Shown here piece after piece: positions 24,230 through 35,661 of a stretch of 64,000 nt of DNA. This DNA is from Parapedobacter composti. GTDB taxonomy: Bacteria > Bacteroidota > Bacteroidia > Sphingobacteriales > Sphingobacteriaceae. Below the pieces are notes generated by a model. It searched no databases and had not been told where the DNA came from. It saw nothing but the letters and a program-made list of their open reading frames with translations. A program made the translations under genes and the position numbers. Each line of letters begins with the position of its first letter. Position 1 is the first letter of the stretch. The DNA lies in assembly GCF_900112315.1 (NCBI RefSeq), contig NZ_FOLL01000004.1, positions 1 to 64,000 of the forward strand. Direction: 5' to 3'.

Positions 24230-25318
24230 ATGAGCAAAAGAGGTAGAGTATTGGTAGCCATGAGCGGGGGAGTGGACAGTTCGGTTGCCGCCGTGATGCT
24301 CCATGAGCAGGGATATGAAGTCATTGGGCTGACAATGAAGACTTGGGACTACGCTTCGTCAGGAAGTTCTTCCAAAGAAACGGGATGCTGCAGTCTTGAC
24401 AGCATCAATGACGCCCGGGCCTTGGCGGTATCGTATGGTTTCCCGCATTATATCCTGGATATCCGCAATGAGTTCGGCGATTTCGTAATCGACAACTTCG
24501 TTGAGGAATACCTGGCTGGCCGCACACCCAACCCTTGCGTGCTCTGCAACACCCATATTAAGTGGGAGGCATTGCTCAAACGCGCGGATAAACTGGATTG
24601 TGAATTTATTGCGACGGGGCATTATGCCAACATCCGGCTGCAGGATAACGGGCGCTATGTTATCTCCAAAGGTAAAGACACGCATAAAGATCAGTCTTAT
24701 GTGCTGTGGGGCGTGTCGCAGGAAAACCTTGCGCGTACCCAATTTCCGCTTGGCAGCTTTACCAAGGCCGAAATCCGCCAGATGGCCGCAGATATGGGGC
24801 AAAGGGAGCTGGCCAACAAATCGGAAAGTTATGAAATCTGTTTCGTGCCGGATAACGATTACCGGGCGTTTTTGCGCCACAGGGTGGAAGATATAGACGA
24901 ACGGATAGGGCAGGGCAATTTTGTGCTTGCCGATGGTACGGTGGTCGGAAATCATCAAGGGTATCCGTATTATACTGTGGGGCAGCGTAAGGGACTGGGC
25001 ATCGCTTTGGGACGCCCGGTATTCGTTACAGAGATACGGCCCGAAAGCAATACGGTGGTGCTCGGTGATGAGCACGAATTGCAACGGCAGGAAGCTTATG
25101 TGCGGAACGTAAACTTGATAAAGTACGCATCCATTGAGAATCCGCTGGAAGCCGTTACCAAGATACGTTATAAAGACGCCGGCATGGCAAGTACCATTGT
25201 GCAATCGGGCGACAACATGAAGGTGGATTTCCACCACGCAGTCAAAGGGATTGCTCCCGGCCAGTCTGCGGTATTTTATGAAGGCGACGACCTGTTGGGC
25301 GGCGGTTTTTTGATGTAA
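24230..25318 (+). CDS. mnmA: tRNA-specific 2-thiouridylase MnmA
   Basis: The 362-residue enzyme puts sulfur on U34 of tRNAs for Lys, Glu and Gln, using ATP and a persulfide carried by its own cysteines. The PP-loop SGGVDSS lies at residues 12-18; the nucleophile Cys106 is in NPCVLCNTH and the second catalytic Cys204 in SYEICFVPD. Length and domain order match the family. The gene stands alone beside the tRNA-Phe gene and ends in a shared terminator. Confidence 0.97.
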   Translation: MSKRGRVLVAMSGGVDSSVAAVMLHEQGYEVIGLTMKTWDYASSGSSSKETGCCSLDSINDARALAVSYGFPHYILDIRNEFGDFVIDNFVEEYLAGRTPNPCVLCNTHIKWEALLKRADKLDCEFIATGHYANIRLQDNGRYVISKGKDTHKDQSYVLWGVSQENLARTQFPLGSFTKAEIRQMAADMGQRELANKSESYEICFVPDNDYRAFLRHRVEDIDERIGQGNFVLADGTVVGNHQGYPYYTVGQRKGLGIALGRPVFVTEIRPESNTVVLGDEHELQRQEAYVRNVNLIKYASIENPLEAVTKIRYKDAGMASTIVQSGDNMKVDFHHAVKGIAPGQSAVFYEGDDLLGGGFLM

Positions 25319-25350
25319 AAAAAGCCCCGGTATGCACTACCGGAGCTTTT
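25317..25350. terminator. Bidirectional terminator between mnmA and gap
   Basis: AGCCCCGGTA and TACCGGAGCT form a stem with a five-base loop, with A and T runs on the two sides, so it can end transcription from both converging genes. Confidence 0.88.
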
Positions 25351-25373
25351 GTCAGTTAGTCGTTCCGCCGGGA

Positions 25374-27221
<1,848 letters not shown>

Positions 27222-27225
<4 letters not shown>

Positions 27226-28205
27226 ATCGATAATACGTCCATCATTTCAAGCATGTCTTCACTTAGCTTAAACGCCTTATTGCCCAATGCTTCTTCAAGC
27301 GGCGTGGTCCTGATTTCATTGCCCCATAATCCTACCATCACCCGGTTGGCTCCGGCAAAGAGGTGGCGCACGGCGGCAAAGCCCAGTCTGCTGGCCAGCA
27401 CCCGGTCGAAACTGCTGGGCGACCCGCCGCGTTGCAGGTGACCGAGAATCGTTACTTTGGTGTCGTAAAAATTAAAGCGGGCTTTCACCTCTTTGGCTAC
27501 GTGGTAGGCCCCGCCGTTGGCTTCTCCCTCGGCCACGATTACAATGGTGGATGATTTATTGCCTTTGGCGGCACCTTCAAGCATCTTGCACAGCTCTTCA
27601 ATAGCGGTATTCTTTTCCGGCAGAAGAATGGCTTCAGCGCCACCCGCAATGCCCGCGTTTAATGCAATGCATCCGGAATCGCGCCCCATCACTTCCACAA
27701 AAAACAGGCGGTCATGCGACGCTGCGGTGTCACGTATTTTATCAATTGCCTCAATTACGGTATTGGTAGCCGTGTCATAGCCCAGCGTAAAATCAGAACC
27801 ATAAAGGTCGTTATCTATGGTGCCTGGCACGCAAACCACCGGGATGTCGTGTTCGCGCGAAAAGACCTCGGCTCCGGTAAACGTACCGTCGCCACCGATA
27901 GCGATGAGACCGTCAATACCCGCGGCTTTGAGGTTATCATAAGCGAGCTGCCGGCCTTCTTTCGTGCGAAAAGCGTCACATCGCGCTGTCTTCAGAATAG
28001 TACCACCCAACTGGATAATGTTACTTACCGATCGGCTGTTCATTTCCCAGAAGTTGCCATCTATCATTCCTTGGTATCCGTGGTAAATGCCGGTAACCGC
28101 CTTGCCGGCATACAGCGCCGTGCGGACAGCTGCACGTATACAGGCATTCATGCCCGGCGCATCGCCACCAGAAGTAAATATGCCTACTTTTGTTATGTCT
28201 TGCAC
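27222..28205 (-). CDS. pfkA: ATP-dependent 6-phosphofructokinase
   Basis: The 327-residue enzyme phosphorylates fructose 6-phosphate. Bacterial PfkA motifs are present: TSGGDAPGMN at the ATP site, GGDGTFTGA, the catalytic PGTIDNDLYGSD, and MGRDSGCIAL. A Gly at the position after GGDG fits ATP use rather than pyrophosphate. It is the first gene of the operon with the sugar kinase and gap genes. The leader contains an inverted repeat that may be an operator. Confidence 0.96.
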
Positions 28206-28241
28206 TTTTCTGATAATCTTTTGTAAATTAGCAGCACGAAT

Positions 28242-28264
28242 ATAGTGTGTATTTATTACACTAT
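28242..28264. promoter_or_regulatory. Operator-like inverted repeat in the pfkA leader
   Basis: ATAGTGT (28242-28248) and ACACTAT (28258-28264) form a perfect inverted repeat with a nine-base spacer. It lies between the pfkA promoter and start codon and opposite the NrtR-like regulator gene, its most likely ligand. Confidence 0.55.
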
Positions 28265-28311
28265 CATAAATTTTTCAAGATTTATTTTTTCACTTGAAAG
28301 GTTTAAGTGAG

Positions 28312-28342
28312 CAAACTTAGCTAAATTGCCTTTTATATGCAA
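28312..28342 (-). promoter_or_regulatory. Promoter of the pfkA operon
   Basis: On the - strand TTG (28342-28340), 20 bases, then TAAGTTTG (28319-28312), which matches TAnnTTTG. Transcription would start about 100 bases before pfkA. Confidence 0.65.
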
Positions 28343-28449
28343 GTCATTGCAGCGGTATATATGGGCGGTTTAAAGACTGCTTTCTGCGGATAGCGGGTTA
28401 TAACTGGAGAAATAAACAACACAATTAGTAAACAAATTATTCAACGGCT

Positions 28450-29148
28450 TTGCAAGCAAATTTACCACACCTTCAATCTACATTCACGACAGATTGCGTC
28501 ATTTTCGGTTTTCACGAAGGAGCGCTCAAAGTGTTGCTCATTGAACGCAATGAGTATCCTTTCAAGGGATGGTGGGCATTGCCCGGCTTTTTCGTAGATC
28601 ACAGCGAAACCATTGATGATGCGGTAAAACGGATTCTATACGAGCACACCGGACTGCGGGGTATATTTATGGAGCAACTGTATACGTTTGGCGATCTGAA
28701 ACGGCATCCGCAGGGGCGTATCATCACCGTGGCTTATTATGCATTGCTGCGGCTGGATGATCTCAAGAGCCAGCCGGAGCCGGTAACTGATTATGCCCGG
28801 CAGGCCGTGTGGCATCCGTTGGACGACCTGCCGGAACTGGCTTTCGACCACAGGCATATCATTGACAAAGCCATCCAGAAAATCAGGCGAAAAATCAGCT
28901 ATAGCCCCATTGCCTTTGAATTGCTGCCTGAAAAATTTACGCTTACACAGTTGCAGCAGCTTTATGAGGCGATTTGGGGACGGAAACTTGACAAACGCAA
29001 TTTCCGGAAAAAGATGCTGAATTACAACATTTTAAAGGAACTTCCCGAGTTCCAGCGCGGCGTTTCTTACCGGGCCGCGCGGCTATACAAGCTGGATAAA
29101 CGCAAGTATGCCAAAGTTTTTCAGAATGAATTGACATTTAGCCGTTGA
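28450..29148 (+). CDS. NrtR-like transcriptional regulator (Nudix plus winged helix)
   Basis: The 232-residue protein joins an N-terminal Nudix-like domain (FGFHEGALKVLLIERNEYPF, WWALPGFFVDHSETIDDAV) to a C-terminal winged helix (FTLTQLQQLYEAIWGRKLDK and FRKKMLNYNILKEL). The Nudix box lacks the usual catalytic Glu pattern, as in regulators of this family that bind a sugar or ADP-ribose-like ligand without cutting it. In Bacteroidota such proteins control sugar use (for example AraR). It is divergent from the pfkA operon. The start is a TTG at 28450, because no ATG is available before a stop upstream. Confidence 0.85.
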   Translation: MQANLPHLQSTFTTDCVIFGFHEGALKVLLIERNEYPFKGWWALPGFFVDHSETIDDAVKRILYEHTGLRGIFMEQLYTFGDLKRHPQGRIITVAYYALLRLDDLKSQPEPVTDYARQAVWHPLDDLPELAFDHRHIIDKAIQKIRRKISYSPIAFELLPEKFTLTQLQQLYEAIWGRKLDKRNFRKKMLNYNILKELPEFQRGVSYRAARLYKLDKRKYAKVFQNELTFSR

Positions 29149-29213
29149 CCCTGCCATAGGGTTGTCACCCGCCACTGTTTTCTTTGCACGCCTCTGCTAC
29201 CCCGGTCAATGTA

Positions 29214-29257
29214 AATACTGTGTCATAAAATCCAGCGCCCGGATAGGACATAGTATT
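29214..29257 (+). terminator. Possible terminator after NrtR-like gene
   Basis: AATACTGTGTC (29214-29224) and GACATAGTATT (29247-29257) pair with one G-T mismatch, followed by a short T-rich stretch. The T run is weak. Confidence 0.45.
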
Positions 29258-29263
29258 TTATTC

Positions 29264-29294
29264 TTTGTGGTGTGCTGGAGAATTTATACTTTTG
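29264..29294 (+). promoter_or_regulatory. Promoter of the tetR-efflux operon
   Basis: TTTG (29264-29267), a spacer of 19 bases, then TACTTTTG (29287-29294): a full match to the Bacteroidota promoter. The regulator starts 45 bases further on. Confidence 0.8.
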
Positions 29295-29338
29295 ACCGAT
29301 TTTTAAGAAAAGTCAAAAAGTAAAATGGAAAATTACGG

Positions 29339-29932
29339 ATGATAGATGATAAGAAGAGCCAGATTATAGCGGCAGCGTTGAAGCGGTTTTCCCATTTTGG
29401 CATTGCCAAGACTTCGATGAGTGAAATTGCAGATGATTTAAAGCTGTCCAAAGCTAATCTGTACTATTATTTTCCCGACAAATTCTCATTGATTGAAGCG
29501 ATTGTCTATCAGATTATGGAAGAGACGGATGTTTCTGTTGAGCAGGCATTGGCGGAGATACCGGATACGTTGGCATTATTGATAAAGATGCTGGACTTAA
29601 AAAAGGAGTACTTTGAAAAATATTACATGCTGGTGATTAACCTGCATGAGATGAACATAAGCGAAGAGAAATGGCAGTCTTTGTCTAACCAGCTGTTCCA
29701 GCGGGAAGTCCAGACCATTTCCCGCATATTTAAAAAGGGAATTGACAGCGGGGAACTTGTAACATTTGACGTTGCTACTACGTCTGAACTGTACGTCGCC
29801 ATGATTCGTGGACTTGCTTTGTTTTGTGACCATGCAGCACCGCATGCGCTGATAGACAAAGCGGAATTGGTACGGATTATCCAAAAACAGAAGCAAGCTG
29901 CTTACATCTTTGTCAATGGCATTAAAAAATAG
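29339..29932 (+). CDS. TetR/AcrR family regulator
   Basis: The 197-residue protein has the TetR HTH at its start: KSQIIAAALKRFSHFGIAKT, SMSEIADDLKLSKANLYYYF, PDKFSLIEAIV. The C-terminal ligand domain is helical and variable. It is followed 18 bases later by genes for a TolC-like channel, a periplasmic adaptor and an RND pump, so it very probably represses this efflux operon and itself. Confidence 0.92.
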   Translation: MIDDKKSQIIAAALKRFSHFGIAKTSMSEIADDLKLSKANLYYYFPDKFSLIEAIVYQIMEETDVSVEQALAEIPDTLALLIKMLDLKKEYFEKYYMLVINLHEMNISEEKWQSLSNQLFQREVQTISRIFKKGIDSGELVTFDVATTSELYVAMIRGLALFCDHAAPHALIDKAELVRIIQKQKQAAYIFVNGIKK

Positions 29933-29950
29933 TTTGCACAGCAAATTCTA

Positions 29951-31321
29951 ATGAATATCAGATATATGAAAATACGATTGTTTTTAGCCGCCCTGGTAAC
30001 GGGCATATTAAGCATCAATGCGTTGTCTGCGCAGGAAGTGCTTACGTTGAAAGATGCACTCAATTATGCACTGAATAATAGCGAGGCATTGCGCAAGGCA
30101 AGGTTGGAAATCGAAGGCGGCCGCCATAAGGTGGCTGAAGTGAGGGCGTCTGCCTTGCCTCAGATTGACGCTGTAAGTACATTGACCAACAATTTACTGG
30201 TACAGCAATTCGTTTTGCCTGCTGAGTTCATGGGCGGAACACCGGGCGAATTTGTTGCGATAGAGGCTGGACAAACGTGGAACGCCATGTCTCAAGTACA
30301 GCTTAATCAGCAGATTTTCAATCAGCAGGTATTCACTGGTTTAAAGGCGGCCAAAAGTTCAGAGGAGTACTATCGATTGGCTGCTCAGCTGGCTGAAGAG
30401 AACCTTATCCAGCAAGTGGCCACAAATTATTATCAGGTAATCATTACCAGGCAGCAGCTAAATGTTGTGAAGGCTAATATCGAACGGGTTAGTCAATTGG
30501 AAAAAACTACGGAAAACCAATTTAACCTGGGGTTGGCCAAGAAGATAGACCTGGATCGGATAAGGGTTAACAAGGGTAACTTGCGGGCGCAGTATGAACA
30601 ACTGGAATACGCGGTTACGCAGCAGGAGAATCTGTTGAAGTATTACATGGGGATGCCTATTGCTCAACCGATCGTTATTCCCGAAACCGAGGTGAATAAG
30701 TTGGAGAGCGAGGCGGTGGTTAGCTTGGCCAATGGGACGTTTAATGTAGAACAGCTGGTCGACTATCAAGTACTGAAGCGGCAGGAAGATCTCCTCGGGC
30801 TGCAGCGTAAGTCGTATGTTGCTGAATATTATCCTACATTGTCCATCAGCGGGAATTACCTGTATAATTCACAAAGTAACCGGTTCAACTTATATTCGCC
30901 CAGGGCGCTGAATTATGATATGTCTGCCGTTACCTTGAATCTTCGTATCCCGATATTTGATGGAAATGCGCGTCGTTCAAGGATCAGGCAGGCCGATGTG
31001 GAGCTGCAAAAAATCCATGAGGACCTCCGCAATACGTCCAATGCACTGACGATGGCCTATGAAAATGCTAAAATCCAAATCAAGAACAGCTTGAATACCA
31101 TTGAATCACAACGGGCCAACAAGGAGTTTGCCGAAGAGGTTTTTAAGAGTACCCAAAACAACTATCAAAACGGGTTGGCCAGCCTGACCGACCTGCTTAC
31201 CGCCGAAACGGACTTGGTGGCTGCACAGAACAGCTATAACGAAGCATTGCTGAATTATAAAGTGGCTCAAATTGAACTGGTCAAATCAAACGGACAAATC
31301 AAATCATTAGTAAACGAATAA
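29951..31321 (+). CDS. TolC-family outer-membrane efflux channel
   Basis: The 456-residue protein has a signal peptide (IRLFLAALVTGILSINALSA) and the two repeated helical halves of outer-membrane efflux proteins, with LTLKDALNYALNNSEALRKA at the start and GLASLTDLLTAETDLVAAQN in the second half. It would form the outer-membrane tunnel of the RND pump encoded downstream. The ATG at 29966 (MKIRLFLAAL) is an equally good start. Confidence 0.92.
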   Translation: MNIRYMKIRLFLAALVTGILSINALSAQEVLTLKDALNYALNNSEALRKARLEIEGGRHKVAEVRASALPQIDAVSTLTNNLLVQQFVLPAEFMGGTPGEFVAIEAGQTWNAMSQVQLNQQIFNQQVFTGLKAAKSSEEYYRLAAQLAEENLIQQVATNYYQVIITRQQLNVVKANIERVSQLEKTTENQFNLGLAKKIDLDRIRVNKGNLRAQYEQLEYAVTQQENLLKYYMGMPIAQPIVIPETEVNKLESEAVVSLANGTFNVEQLVDYQVLKRQEDLLGLQRKSYVAEYYPTLSISGNYLYNSQSNRFNLYSPRALNYDMSAVTLNLRIPIFDGNARRSRIRQADVELQKIHEDLRNTSNALTMAYENAKIQIKNSLNTIESQRANKEFAEEVFKSTQNNYQNGLASLTDLLTAETDLVAAQNSYNEALLNYKVAQIELVKSNGQIKSLVNE

Positions 31322-31340
31322 ATCATCATCATACGTAAAC

Positions 31341-32402
31341 ATGAAACGAGTAATCATTACCATCGTCGTCGTCATCGGGGTATTGGCCCTTATCGGATGG
31401 GTGTTAAGTAAAAATAAAGCGGAAAATGAGGCCAAAACTGCGGTAGTGGCTGAGACGGGTGGCGCGATTGTCGTCAAGACCGCCGAGGTAAGCCGGCAGC
31501 CCATTGTGCTGGATTTTTCGGCCAACGGTAATTTCGCGGCCAATCAAGATCTCCTGCTCAAGTCGGAAGTGAGCGGCCGCGTTACGCGTATTCTGGTCAA
31601 AGAAGGCGCACGGGTAAGCAGAGGCCAGACACTGGCTTTGGTTGATCCGGAACTCTCCAGCCTGGATAAGCAGGCTGCAGAGGAGGCGCTGCAGAAGCTG
31701 AAAACAGATTATGCGCGTTACCAAAGTTCTTACGAGACCGGTGGAGTTACCAAAGCCCAGCTGGATGAAATTGAATTACAGCTTCGCAACGCCGAAATTA
31801 AGTTGCAACAGGCTAACCGCCGTGTGGCCGATGCGAACATCAAGGCACCCTTCAGCGGTATCATTAACAGCAGGCTTATCGAAGTCGGTGCTTATTTGTC
31901 TCCGGGTACCGACTTGTTCGAAATTGTGGATATTTCCCAGCTTAAACTGAAGGTTACTGCCAATGAAACCCGGGTGGTCAACCTTAAAGTGGGCGATAAG
32001 GTGACCATTACGAGTACCGTATTCCCTGATAAAGAGTTTAGCGGTACGGTAAGTTTCATCGCAGCCAAGGCAGATAATTCATTGAATTATCCGGTGGAAA
32101 TCACCGTTAACAACGCTGCTGCATCCGAGTTGAAAGCAGGCATGTATGGTACGGCACATTTTAGGTTCTCCCAGCAACAACCTGCCATCCTGATACCGCG
32201 TGGTGCATTTATCGGCGGCGTCAACAGCAACCGCATCTATGTGCTCGGTAAAGATACAACTGCGGTACCCCGCGAGGTGATTGCCGGAAGAATTTTTGGC
32301 GAACAGGTGGAAATATTAAAGGGGCTTGAGGAAGGTGAGACCGTTATCACCAGCGGACAAATCAATCTGTCTGAAGGTGCCAAGGTACAGCCTCAGGACT
32401 AA
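31341..32402 (+). CDS. RND efflux periplasmic adaptor
   Basis: The 353-residue protein has an N-terminal membrane anchor (VIITIVVVIGVLALIGWVL) and the order of a membrane fusion protein: lipoyl half (LKSEVSGRVTRILVKEGARV), a helical hairpin, second lipoyl half (ANIKAPFSGIINSRLIEVGA), a beta-barrel and a membrane-proximal domain. It links the inner-membrane pump to the TolC-like channel. Spacing to neighbours is 19 and 24 bases. Confidence 0.94.
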   Translation: MKRVIITIVVVIGVLALIGWVLSKNKAENEAKTAVVAETGGAIVVKTAEVSRQPIVLDFSANGNFAANQDLLLKSEVSGRVTRILVKEGARVSRGQTLALVDPELSSLDKQAAEEALQKLKTDYARYQSSYETGGVTKAQLDEIELQLRNAEIKLQQANRRVADANIKAPFSGIINSRLIEVGAYLSPGTDLFEIVDISQLKLKVTANETRVVNLKVGDKVTITSTVFPDKEFSGTVSFIAAKADNSLNYPVEITVNNAAASELKAGMYGTAHFRFSQQQPAILIPRGAFIGGVNSNRIYVLGKDTTAVPREVIAGRIFGEQVEILKGLEEGETVITSGQINLSEGAKVQPQD

Positions 32403-32426
32403 TATGGATTTTATATCTTATCTAAC

Positions 32427-35400
32427 ATGAAGATAGCAGAAATATCAATTAAACGCCCGTCCATTGTTATCGTGGTCTTTACCGCGCTGACACTGCTGGG
32501 TATCATGAGCTACTTCTCGTTGAATTACGAGTTGCTTCCCAAATTTACGCCCAGCGTGGTGTCTATTACCACCATTTATCCCGGTGCTTCGCCGAGTGAG
32601 GTGGAGAACACAGTCACCAAAAAGATAGAAGACGCGGTCGCTTCAATGGAGAATATCAAGAAGCTGGACGCTACATCGTTCGAGAGTTTGTCGATGGTCG
32701 TCATCGAGCTTAATAGCGGTACGGACGTAGACTATGCATTGAACGATGCGCAGCGGAAAGTTAATGCGATTTTGTCCGAACTGCCGGATGATGCGGAGGC
32801 GCCGTCTTTGGCAAAATTCTCCATGGATGACCTGCCTATCCTGTCGTTGGCTACCACGGCCAATATGGATGATGCAGCGTTCTATGATTTGATAGACAAG
32901 CGCATCCAGCCGGTATTGTCCCGGGTACCGGGTGTGGCTCAGGTTAATCTCATCGGCGGACAGGAGCGCGAAATCCAGGTGAGCATCGATGCGTCTAAGC
33001 TGGAAGGCTACGGCTTGTCTATCCTGCAGGTGCAACAGGCGATCCTGACGTCTAACCTGGACTTCCCTACGGGCAGCGTAAAGACACAGAACCAGGATAT
33101 ATTGGTGCGCCTGGCGGGCAAGTATAAATCGGTTGACGAACTGCGGAACCTGGTCGTGGCCAATACGGCTACGGGCGGGCAGATACGTATTCGTGATATC
33201 GCCGATGTACAGGATGCGCAGAAGGACGTTGAAAAAATTGCCCGCGTAGACCAAAGGAGTGCGTTGCTTCTGCAGGTACTGAAGCAATCCGATGCCAACG
33301 CCGTGGAAGTAAGCCGCGGTACGCAGGCGATTATCGCTAACCTGATGAAGACCTACGAAAAGGAAGGCCTGAAAATTGAGGTCGCAAACGACAGCTCAAC
33401 TTATACACTGGAGTCGGCCAATGCCGTTATCTTTGACCTGTTTTTGGCGGTGTTGCTGGTAGCGGTGGTGATGCTGTTCTTCCTGCACAGCTTGCGTAAC
33501 GCGGTGATTGTAATGGTGGCCATTCCGGTCTCACTCATCGCTACGTTCATTGGCATCAATCTTTTCGGCTTTACGCTCAACCTGATGTCGTTATTGGGGC
33601 TTTCGCTGGTGGTGGGTATCCTCGTGGATGACGCCATCGTTGTTATCGAGAACATCTACCGCCATATGGAAATGGGCAAAAACAAGGTAAGAGCGTCATT
33701 TGACGCAGCCAAAGAAATCGGCTTTACCGTTATTTCCATTACGATGGTTATTGTGGTGGTGTTCCTCCCCATTGCCATCAGTACCGGTATGGTGTCAGAT
33801 ATCCTGCGCGAATTCTGCGTGGTGGTCGTTATCGCTACGTTGCTCAGTCTTGTGGTGTCGTTTACCATTGTGCCGTTGCTCACATCACGCTTCGGAAAAC
33901 TGGAGCGGGTTTCCGATCGTACGATTTTCGGCCGTTTTATCCTTTGGTTTGAAAATCAGCTGCACCGGTTTACCCGTTGGGTGACCAGCGTATTGAAGTG
34001 GTCGCTCAACCATAAGGCTATTACACTGGTTGTGGTTACGCTGCTGCTGTTTGCTTCTTTCGGGCTGCTGGCCGGTGGCTTCATCGGCGGGGAGTTCTTT
34101 GCGCAGGGCGACCGCGGTGAGTTCCTGGTACAGATCGAAATGCCCAAGGATGCTTCCATCGAACAGACCAACCAGATGACGCGCAAGGCGGAAGAGTTCC
34201 TCGCTTCCAAACCGGAGGTTGTTTCGCTTATTGCAACGGTGGGGCAGTCCAGCGACGGTTTTGCGGGCACTCAGGCTACCACTTACAAGTCTGAAATCAC
34301 CGTGAAGCTGGTCGGCAGGGAAGAGCGGGAAGACCCCAGCAACATTTATGCTGCCAAACTGAAACGGGAGATGGAAAGAATATTGGTAGGTGCCAAGATA
34401 AAAACCGTTCCCATCAGTATCGTTGGTTTTGCTGAACAAGCGCCATTGGAAATGGTGGTTATGGGATCGGATTTGGACAGTGTGCTGACCTATGCCGAGG
34501 GCATCCTTGACCGGCTGCGCAAGATACCGGGAACTTCTGAGGCGAAACTTTCCGTTGAAGGCGGCACGCCGGAAATCACGGTGGAAGTCGATCGCGATAA
34601 AATGGCGGCACTCGGGTTGAATCTGCAGACCGTGGGTGCAACCATGCAGACCGCGTTTAACGGCAATACCGATGGCAAATTCCGTTCGGGCGAATACGAA
34701 TACGATATTAATATCCGTTTTGACGATTACGACCGTAAGAATGTAGATGACGTAAGGAACCTGCAGTTTGCCAATGATAGGGGGCAGTTGGTGCGGCTGT
34801 CGCAGTTTGCTGCGGTACGCGAGGGTTCAGGACCAAGCCAATTGGAACGGCGCGATAAGAGCACGTCGGTAAAAGTACAGTCGCAGGTTGTTGGCCGCCC
34901 CGTAAGTGCCATTGCCGCAGACCTGGAAAGCCAGCTGCCTGAAATCCGCACGCCGAGCGGGGTAAGCTTCGTCTGGAGTGGCGATATGGAGCAGCAATCG
35001 GAAGGATTCGGTACGCTGGGCATTGCGCTGATCAGCTCCATCCTGCTTGTCTATTTCATTATGGTGGCGTTATACGACAGTTTCGTTTATCCGTTTGTGG
35101 TGATGTTCTCCATTCCGCTGTCTATCATCGGGGCATTGCTGGCATTGGCGCTCACCAACAATACGCTGAATATCTTTACCATTCTTGGATTGATCATGCT
35201 GATTGGTTTGGTAGCTAAAAACGCCATCATCCTGGTCGACTTTACCAACCATTTGAAGGCGGAAGGCAAGTCAACGCGGGAAGCGCTGATTCTGGCCAAC
35301 CAGGCGCGTCTGCGGCCCATCCTGATGACCACCATCGCAATGGTATTCGGGATGCTCCCGATTGCCATCGCCACCGGGCCGAGCGCCGAATGGAAGAACG

Positions 35401-35600
35401 GATTGGCCTGGGTTATTATCGGTGGGTTGATCAGTTCGCTGTTCCTCACACTCATCGTGGTTCCGGTAATGTACCAGATCATGGACAACATCCTTCATCG
35501 GTTAGGGCTGGATAAAAAGGGACGGCCCATTAGCGACCTCATGGTTGAGGAGTACGTGCACAAGGAAGTGAAGGAATACGAAGACGAACCGGCGGTATAA
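32427..35600 (+). CDS. RND multidrug efflux permease (AcrB type)
   Basis: The 1057-residue permease has the twelve-helix AcrB layout with two large periplasmic loops. The proton relay is visible in helix four (GLSLVVGILVDDAIVVIENI, with two adjacent Asp), and the matching Lys in the second half occurs in MLIGLVAKNAIILVDF. The start IAEISIKRPSIVIVVFTAL is typical of the HAE-1 family. It uses the proton gradient to export hydrophobic compounds; the substrate is not told by sequence. The operon ends in a strong terminator that overlaps valS. Confidence 0.96.
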   Translation: MKIAEISIKRPSIVIVVFTALTLLGIMSYFSLNYELLPKFTPSVVSITTIYPGASPSEVENTVTKKIEDAVASMENIKKLDATSFESLSMVVIELNSGTDVDYALNDAQRKVNAILSELPDDAEAPSLAKFSMDDLPILSLATTANMDDAAFYDLIDKRIQPVLSRVPGVAQVNLIGGQEREIQVSIDASKLEGYGLSILQVQQAILTSNLDFPTGSVKTQNQDILVRLAGKYKSVDELRNLVVANTATGGQIRIRDIADVQDAQKDVEKIARVDQRSALLLQVLKQSDANAVEVSRGTQAIIANLMKTYEKEGLKIEVANDSSTYTLESANAVIFDLFLAVLLVAVVMLFFLHSLRNAVIVMVAIPVSLIATFIGINLFGFTLNLMSLLGLSLVVGILVDDAIVVIENIYRHMEMGKNKVRASFDAAKEIGFTVISITMVIVVVFLPIAISTGMVSDILREFCVVVVIATLLSLVVSFTIVPLLTSRFGKLERVSDRTIFGRFILWFENQLHRFTRWVTSVLKWSLNHKAITLVVVTLLLFASFGLLAGGFIGGEFFAQGDRGEFLVQIEMPKDASIEQTNQMTRKAEEFLASKPEVVSLIATVGQSSDGFAGTQATTYKSEITVKLVGREEREDPSNIYAAKLKREMERILVGAKIKTVPISIVGFAEQAPLEMVVMGSDLDSVLTYAEGILDRLRKIPGTSEAKLSVEGGTPEITVEVDRDKMAALGLNLQTVGATMQTAFNGNTDGKFRSGEYEYDINIRFDDYDRKNVDDVRNLQFANDRGQLVRLSQFAAVREGSGPSQLERRDKSTSVKVQSQVVGRPVSAIAADLESQLPEIRTPSGVSFVWSGDMEQQSEGFGTLGIALISSILLVYFIMVALYDSFVYPFVVMFSIPLSIIGALLALALTNNTLNIFTILGLIMLIGLVAKNAIILVDFTNHLKAEGKSTREALILANQARLRPILMTTIAMVFGMLPIAIATGPSAEWKNGLAWVIIGGLISSLFLTLIVVPVMYQIMDNILHRLGLDKKGRPISDLMVEEYVHKEVKEYEDEPAV

Positions 35601-35626
35601 TAGCTGCTATCGGATAATATATAATA

Positions 35627-35661
35627 CTGGCCAGCCCCTTAAAGGCTGGCCAGATTTTTTT
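35627..35661 (+). terminator. Terminator overlapping the 3' end of valS
   Basis: CTGGCCAGCC (35627-35636) and GGCTGGCCAG (35644-35653) pair perfectly, followed by seven T residues. The valS stop codon lies in the loop and the right arm encodes the last residues of ValS. Confidence 0.88.

Noticed and set aside
24359-25237. 292-codon open frame opposite mnmA
   Set aside because: It is a shadow of mnmA on the other strand.
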